A stretch of 64,000 bases of DNA from assembly GCA_036936605.1 (NCBI GenBank), contig JAUPFV010000005.1, forward strand, positions 128,599,572 to 128,663,571. Reading direction: 5' to 3'. The notes beneath the pieces were generated by a model. It was given only the letters and a program-made list of their open reading frames with translations, was not told the DNA's origin and ran no database searches. Shown one piece after another: positions 61,556 through 64,000 of the stretch; within the stretch, counting starts at the first letter, position 1; each line of letters starts with the position of its first letter. Origin of the DNA: Limnanthes douglasii subsp. nivea (Eukaryota; Streptophyta; Magnoliopsida; Brassicales; Limnanthaceae). A program made the translations under genes and the position numbers.

Positions 61556-62335
61556 TGATAAGAGTACCAATTGAAATTCATAATATAATTCTTAAACTGT
61601 TCGATGTGATCGTGTGGGTCTTGCATCCCATCGAATTTCTTCACTTTTGAAATATCAAAACGCTTCAGAAGCGTGATAGATCTTATTTCATTTGTCAATG
61701 GAGAATTCCTCCAATCAACACCTTGAACATATTGACCCTTGGTTCCCATCACTACATACAAGTTTCGATCATCCCCAACATTGTACTAGTTTGATGTATT
61801 TCCTTCACACCAGTTTTCCTCCCTCAAACATCGATGTACACTTTCCCTTCAAGCTTTATATTCTTTTTTAGATTTGTGTGGTTGACCCTTCTTTTCTAGA
61901 AGAGCCTCGATATCTTTTAAAATCAGATCCAGAACTTTCAACTTCTTTATCACTAGATGCGACATACCTATGTTTATCTTTCTCTTTATTTCGAGAATAA
62001 TGACGCTCTTTTCGCGCTTGGAACCGCCCCTTTTTATGTTCGCTTCTGATTTGACAATCATGGCAAGATCGATCAAATTGATCACCGGCATCATTGTGGT
62101 CATTCACTTGTCTCACCTTGGATTTCAGCCTGGTTGACTGAATCTCATGTTCTCTCTGGTCGTATTTTTTGTTCAGAGCTGTTATTTTGTCCAAAAGTTT
62201 GTCATTCACCACTGTATATCAGATTGAGTTTGACGAATCAAGATAGACTCTTCTTGTCTATCATCATTTCTTTGCAAATCCCTTTTCATTGTTTCAGCAG
62301 TTGATCGCACTAGCGAACCATTTTTCTGGATTCAT
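61525..62335 (-). pseudogene. Gag of Tat-family element (minus copy)
   Basis: On the minus strand, ATG 62333-62335 starts MNPEKW, and the frame then shows DKITALNKKYDQREHEIQSTRL, SEHKKGRFQARKERHYSRNKEK and VESSGSDFKRYRGSSRKEG (61868-62212). After a frame change come NSPLTNEIRSITLLKRFDISKVKKFDGMQDPHDHIEQFKNYIMNF (61525-61761), the gag capsid start. It retains the part that the plus copy lost and ends where the plus copy ends. Confidence 0.75.
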
Positions 62336-62410
62336 TGTCAAGCTTAAAATCAGCTTTCAAGCTGAAAAGGAGAAAATTCGAACTAGTAAACTAGGCACCA
62401 ATCGATGATC

Positions 62411-62432
62411 AGGTCCCCAGTGAAGTCACCAA
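62411..62432 (-). other. Tat-type primer-binding region (minus copy)
   Basis: Reverse complement of 59262-59282 with the same spacing to the LTR end at 62438. Confidence 0.65.
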
Positions 62433-62437
62433 TTTGG

Positions 62438-62751
62438 TGAGTTGGATACTTGGATTGTCTAAGTAAACTAAGAGAAGTTAGAATGTAGAGAGAGAAATAG
62501 GTTTTAGAGCTAGAAAGTTGAGTTGCAAGGGTGATCTATCTCAAAAAGTCAACCCTTTTATTATATCAGCCTTGGCCTTTATATAGAGGCACAATGACTT
62601 AGCTTTTAACTGAATCAGTTACATAAAAGGGATAATTACACGCTAGTCCCTGACTAAAATACAAAGTTTTAATTCCCTCCTCAATTTTACAATCTGTCAT
62701 AAGAAGTTCTATTTTTTATATTTTACTCTTCGAAGTTCCATTTCCTTATCA
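62438..62751 (-). repeat. Tat-family LTR (314 bp), minus strand
   Basis: Inverted copy of 58947-59256, with a TATA-like element on the minus strand at about 62577-62587. It ends at 62751 inside plus-strand integrase sequence. Confidence 0.75.
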
Positions 62752-63075
62752 CCAATGAAAAAGCATGAAGAACAGACCTTGATTTAATTGAAGAATAGAG
62801 GGTTAGAGCGCATCTGAATTTGACTCACTATCAAACTTTAATGAGGAGTCGTTATTCGAGGGTAAGATTGAGAGATTTTAATGTGGGAGACAAGGTATTA
62901 CTGAAGGTATTCTTGCACACAAAGGATAAAAGCCTAGGAAAAATGGCTCCAAACTAGAAAAGTCCTTATTCAGTGATAGAGCGAGTTAAACTAGGTATGC
63001 ACCGCCTCTAGGATAAAGAGGGGAGACTTCGACAACACCCATGAAACATTGAGCATTTGAAATTATAGTTTTATT
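62752..63075 (+). pseudogene. Integrase C-terminus of older Tat element (plus)
   Basis: The frame RVRAHLNLTHYQTLMRSRYSRVRLRDFNVGDKVLLKVFLHTKDKSLGKMAPN, then SPYSVIERVKLG and NIEHLKL, matches the integrase end of the larger Tat (35640-35884). Stops replace a few codons. The upstream part of pol is missing because the LTR interrupts it. Confidence 0.75.
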
Positions 63076-63261
63076 GATTTCATAAGTGGCATACTATTTC
63101 CTCTTCTGGTGGAGCAAGAAAGTTTTAATGAGGTGCCACATTCACATTTGTAAATATCAATGAAGTTCTTTTTCTCGACCAATATTTGTTTTTATTTTAG
63201 TAACGGTTAAGTTATATTGGGAAATACACAAAGACTGATCATCTTTGGGGTAGTTAACAAA
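63076..63261. other. Tat spacer after pol
   Basis: There is no coding frame. It contains gttttaatgaggtg at 63122-63135, also present after pol in the larger Tat element (35955-35968). Otherwise it is AT-rich. Confidence 0.5.
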
Positions 63262-63460
63262 AGTTAATTTAAGTGGTGATAATATTTGAAGTGCTAACGT
63301 TAATTAAAAACATTGATTCGAGATATTAAATTAAGTTATGATAATATTTGAAGTACTAGCGTCCATTGAAAGGGTTGATTTGAAATATTAATTTAAGTGG
63401 CGATTATATTTGAAGTGTTAACGCCCATTAACAGCATTGTTGGAAGTATTAATTCTTCGA
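63262..63460 (+). repeat. Tandem repeat, 62-63 bp, about three copies
   Basis: The word ga(t/t)a(a/t)tatttgaagt recurs at 63278, 63341 and 63403, preceded by (t/a)taa(t/a)ttaag and followed by (ct/tt)aacgYYcatt. Copies are roughly 80 percent alike. The repeat lies in the Tat spacer between pol and the antisense ORF. Confidence 0.75.
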
Positions 63461-64000
63461 TTCAATTTTTTGGATGATTTCGTTAGGACAGTCTCAAAAG
63501 CCTCTATAGGGTGTCATTATACTAGCATTGATTTCTCGAATTCTGATAGTTTTCCCTTGGAAATGCTCCGTGGAACTCACAATAAAAAGAGATCATGACC
63601 TACTCTTCAGTTGTTTTGATAGAAGCAAGGATATCTAGTCTGCTTTGGTCCTTTGCGACTTTCACAGCAAGGAATTTTTCTTCTTCGAACTTTGTCTTGA
63701 GTGATTCCAAATCCTAAACTTATAGCTTCTTCTCCTCCGCACTTTTGTCAAACAACTCTTTTAGAAACGAGTAAATCGTGCATTCGTCGATTATCTTTGC
63801 TTCATTCTTTTCCTTAAGTTCATCCAGATCAGTTTGATGCGTAGATTTCAATTTCTTTTTTTCTTGATCATTGATTGTATTCAAACAATATTTGTCTGGA
63901 TGACTCTTCTGATATGTCAGCTTGGAAGGCTTGGAATTGTTCGAGGAGATTTTGATAACAAATATCTCTCAATATATTAGTATAATCACCTTTTTTCTTT
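63461..64000 (-). pseudogene. Antisense ORF C-terminal part of a third Tat copy
   Basis: On the minus strand the segment shows coiled-coil coding (KKKLKSTHQTDLDELKEKNEAK and DLESLKTKFEEEKFLAVKVAK) and then a CEFHGAFPREN-like stretch. In position, orientation and character it corresponds to the antisense ORF end at 36412-36772. A stop near 63715 and the window edge leave it incomplete. Confidence 0.5.

Larger units (their letters stand above)
61845..63165. repeat. Right arm of large inverted repeat
   Basis: Inverted match of 58500-59822. The same LTR sits in the same place of the same integrase in both arms: attgg (58942-58946) before the left LTR and ccaat (62752-62756) after the right one are reverse complements. 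The right arm runs on at 63165 into sequence not present on the left because a chromovirus LTR lies there. Confidence 0.88.

Noticed and set aside
1..64000. tRNA or rRNA genes
   Set aside because: I saw no rRNA-like GC-rich block and no tRNA cloverleaf with A and B boxes. The tRNA-like words present are primer-binding sites next to LTRs.
1..64000. An undescribed defence or enzymatic gene system
   Set aside because: Every sustained reading frame that could be assigned belongs to LTR retrotransposons. The novelty, if any, lies in the satellite architecture and in the antisense ORF of the Tat elements.

Overview
The window is plant nuclear DNA from a repeat-dense, heterochromatic region, most likely centromeric or pericentromeric. 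It is AT-rich and holds Ty1/copia and Ty3/gypsy LTR retrotransposons with plant-type primer-binding sites. It also holds about 33 kb of a tandem satellite with a monomer of roughly 173 bp. I see no intact host gene, no rRNA or tRNA gene and no CRISPR array. Almost every retroelement coding region carries stops and frameshifts.

Layout. 1-422: non-satellite flank. 423-6211: a Ty1/copia element with a complete 5' LTR, PBS, leader, gag, protease, integrase, RT and RNase H; its 3' end is cut off and joins the satellite directly. 6212-30714: satellite array. Within it lie an inverted block (about 22338-25506), higher-order structure near both ends and a fold-back MITE (29666-30040, 12-bp flanking repeat). 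30715-46180: a decayed Ty3/gypsy element of the Tat type (second, archaeal-type RNase H; YIDD reverse transcriptase; antisense ORF downstream of pol). It lacks its 5' end, and its 3' LTR is cut by satellite. Nested in its antisense ORF at 36773-43129 is a structurally complete Ty3/gypsy chromovirus, probably CRM-like, with two LTRs of 874 and 871 bp and a perfect 5-bp target-site duplication. 46180-55640: a second satellite array. 55641-64000: older Tat-family fragments, an inverted duplication with 1.3-kb arms, and a 3' fragment of the same chromovirus (57215-58499).

How the parts relate. The satellite is the substrate, invaded by a MITE and by fragments of retroelements. The chromovirus inserted into an already resident Tat element. 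Its coding region continues about 86 codons into the LTR, which fits the CRM (centromeric retrotransposon) lineage, and its presence beside a satellite of nucleosomal-scale period is what suggests a centromere. The satellite monomer carries a 10-bp inverted repeat that divides it into near-equal halves, and it shows multimeric (3-, 4- and 5-monomer) higher-order repeats.

Coordinates of degenerate blocks and of satellite switch points are accurate to about 10-30 bp. LTR and TSD boundaries of the nested chromovirus were read base by base.
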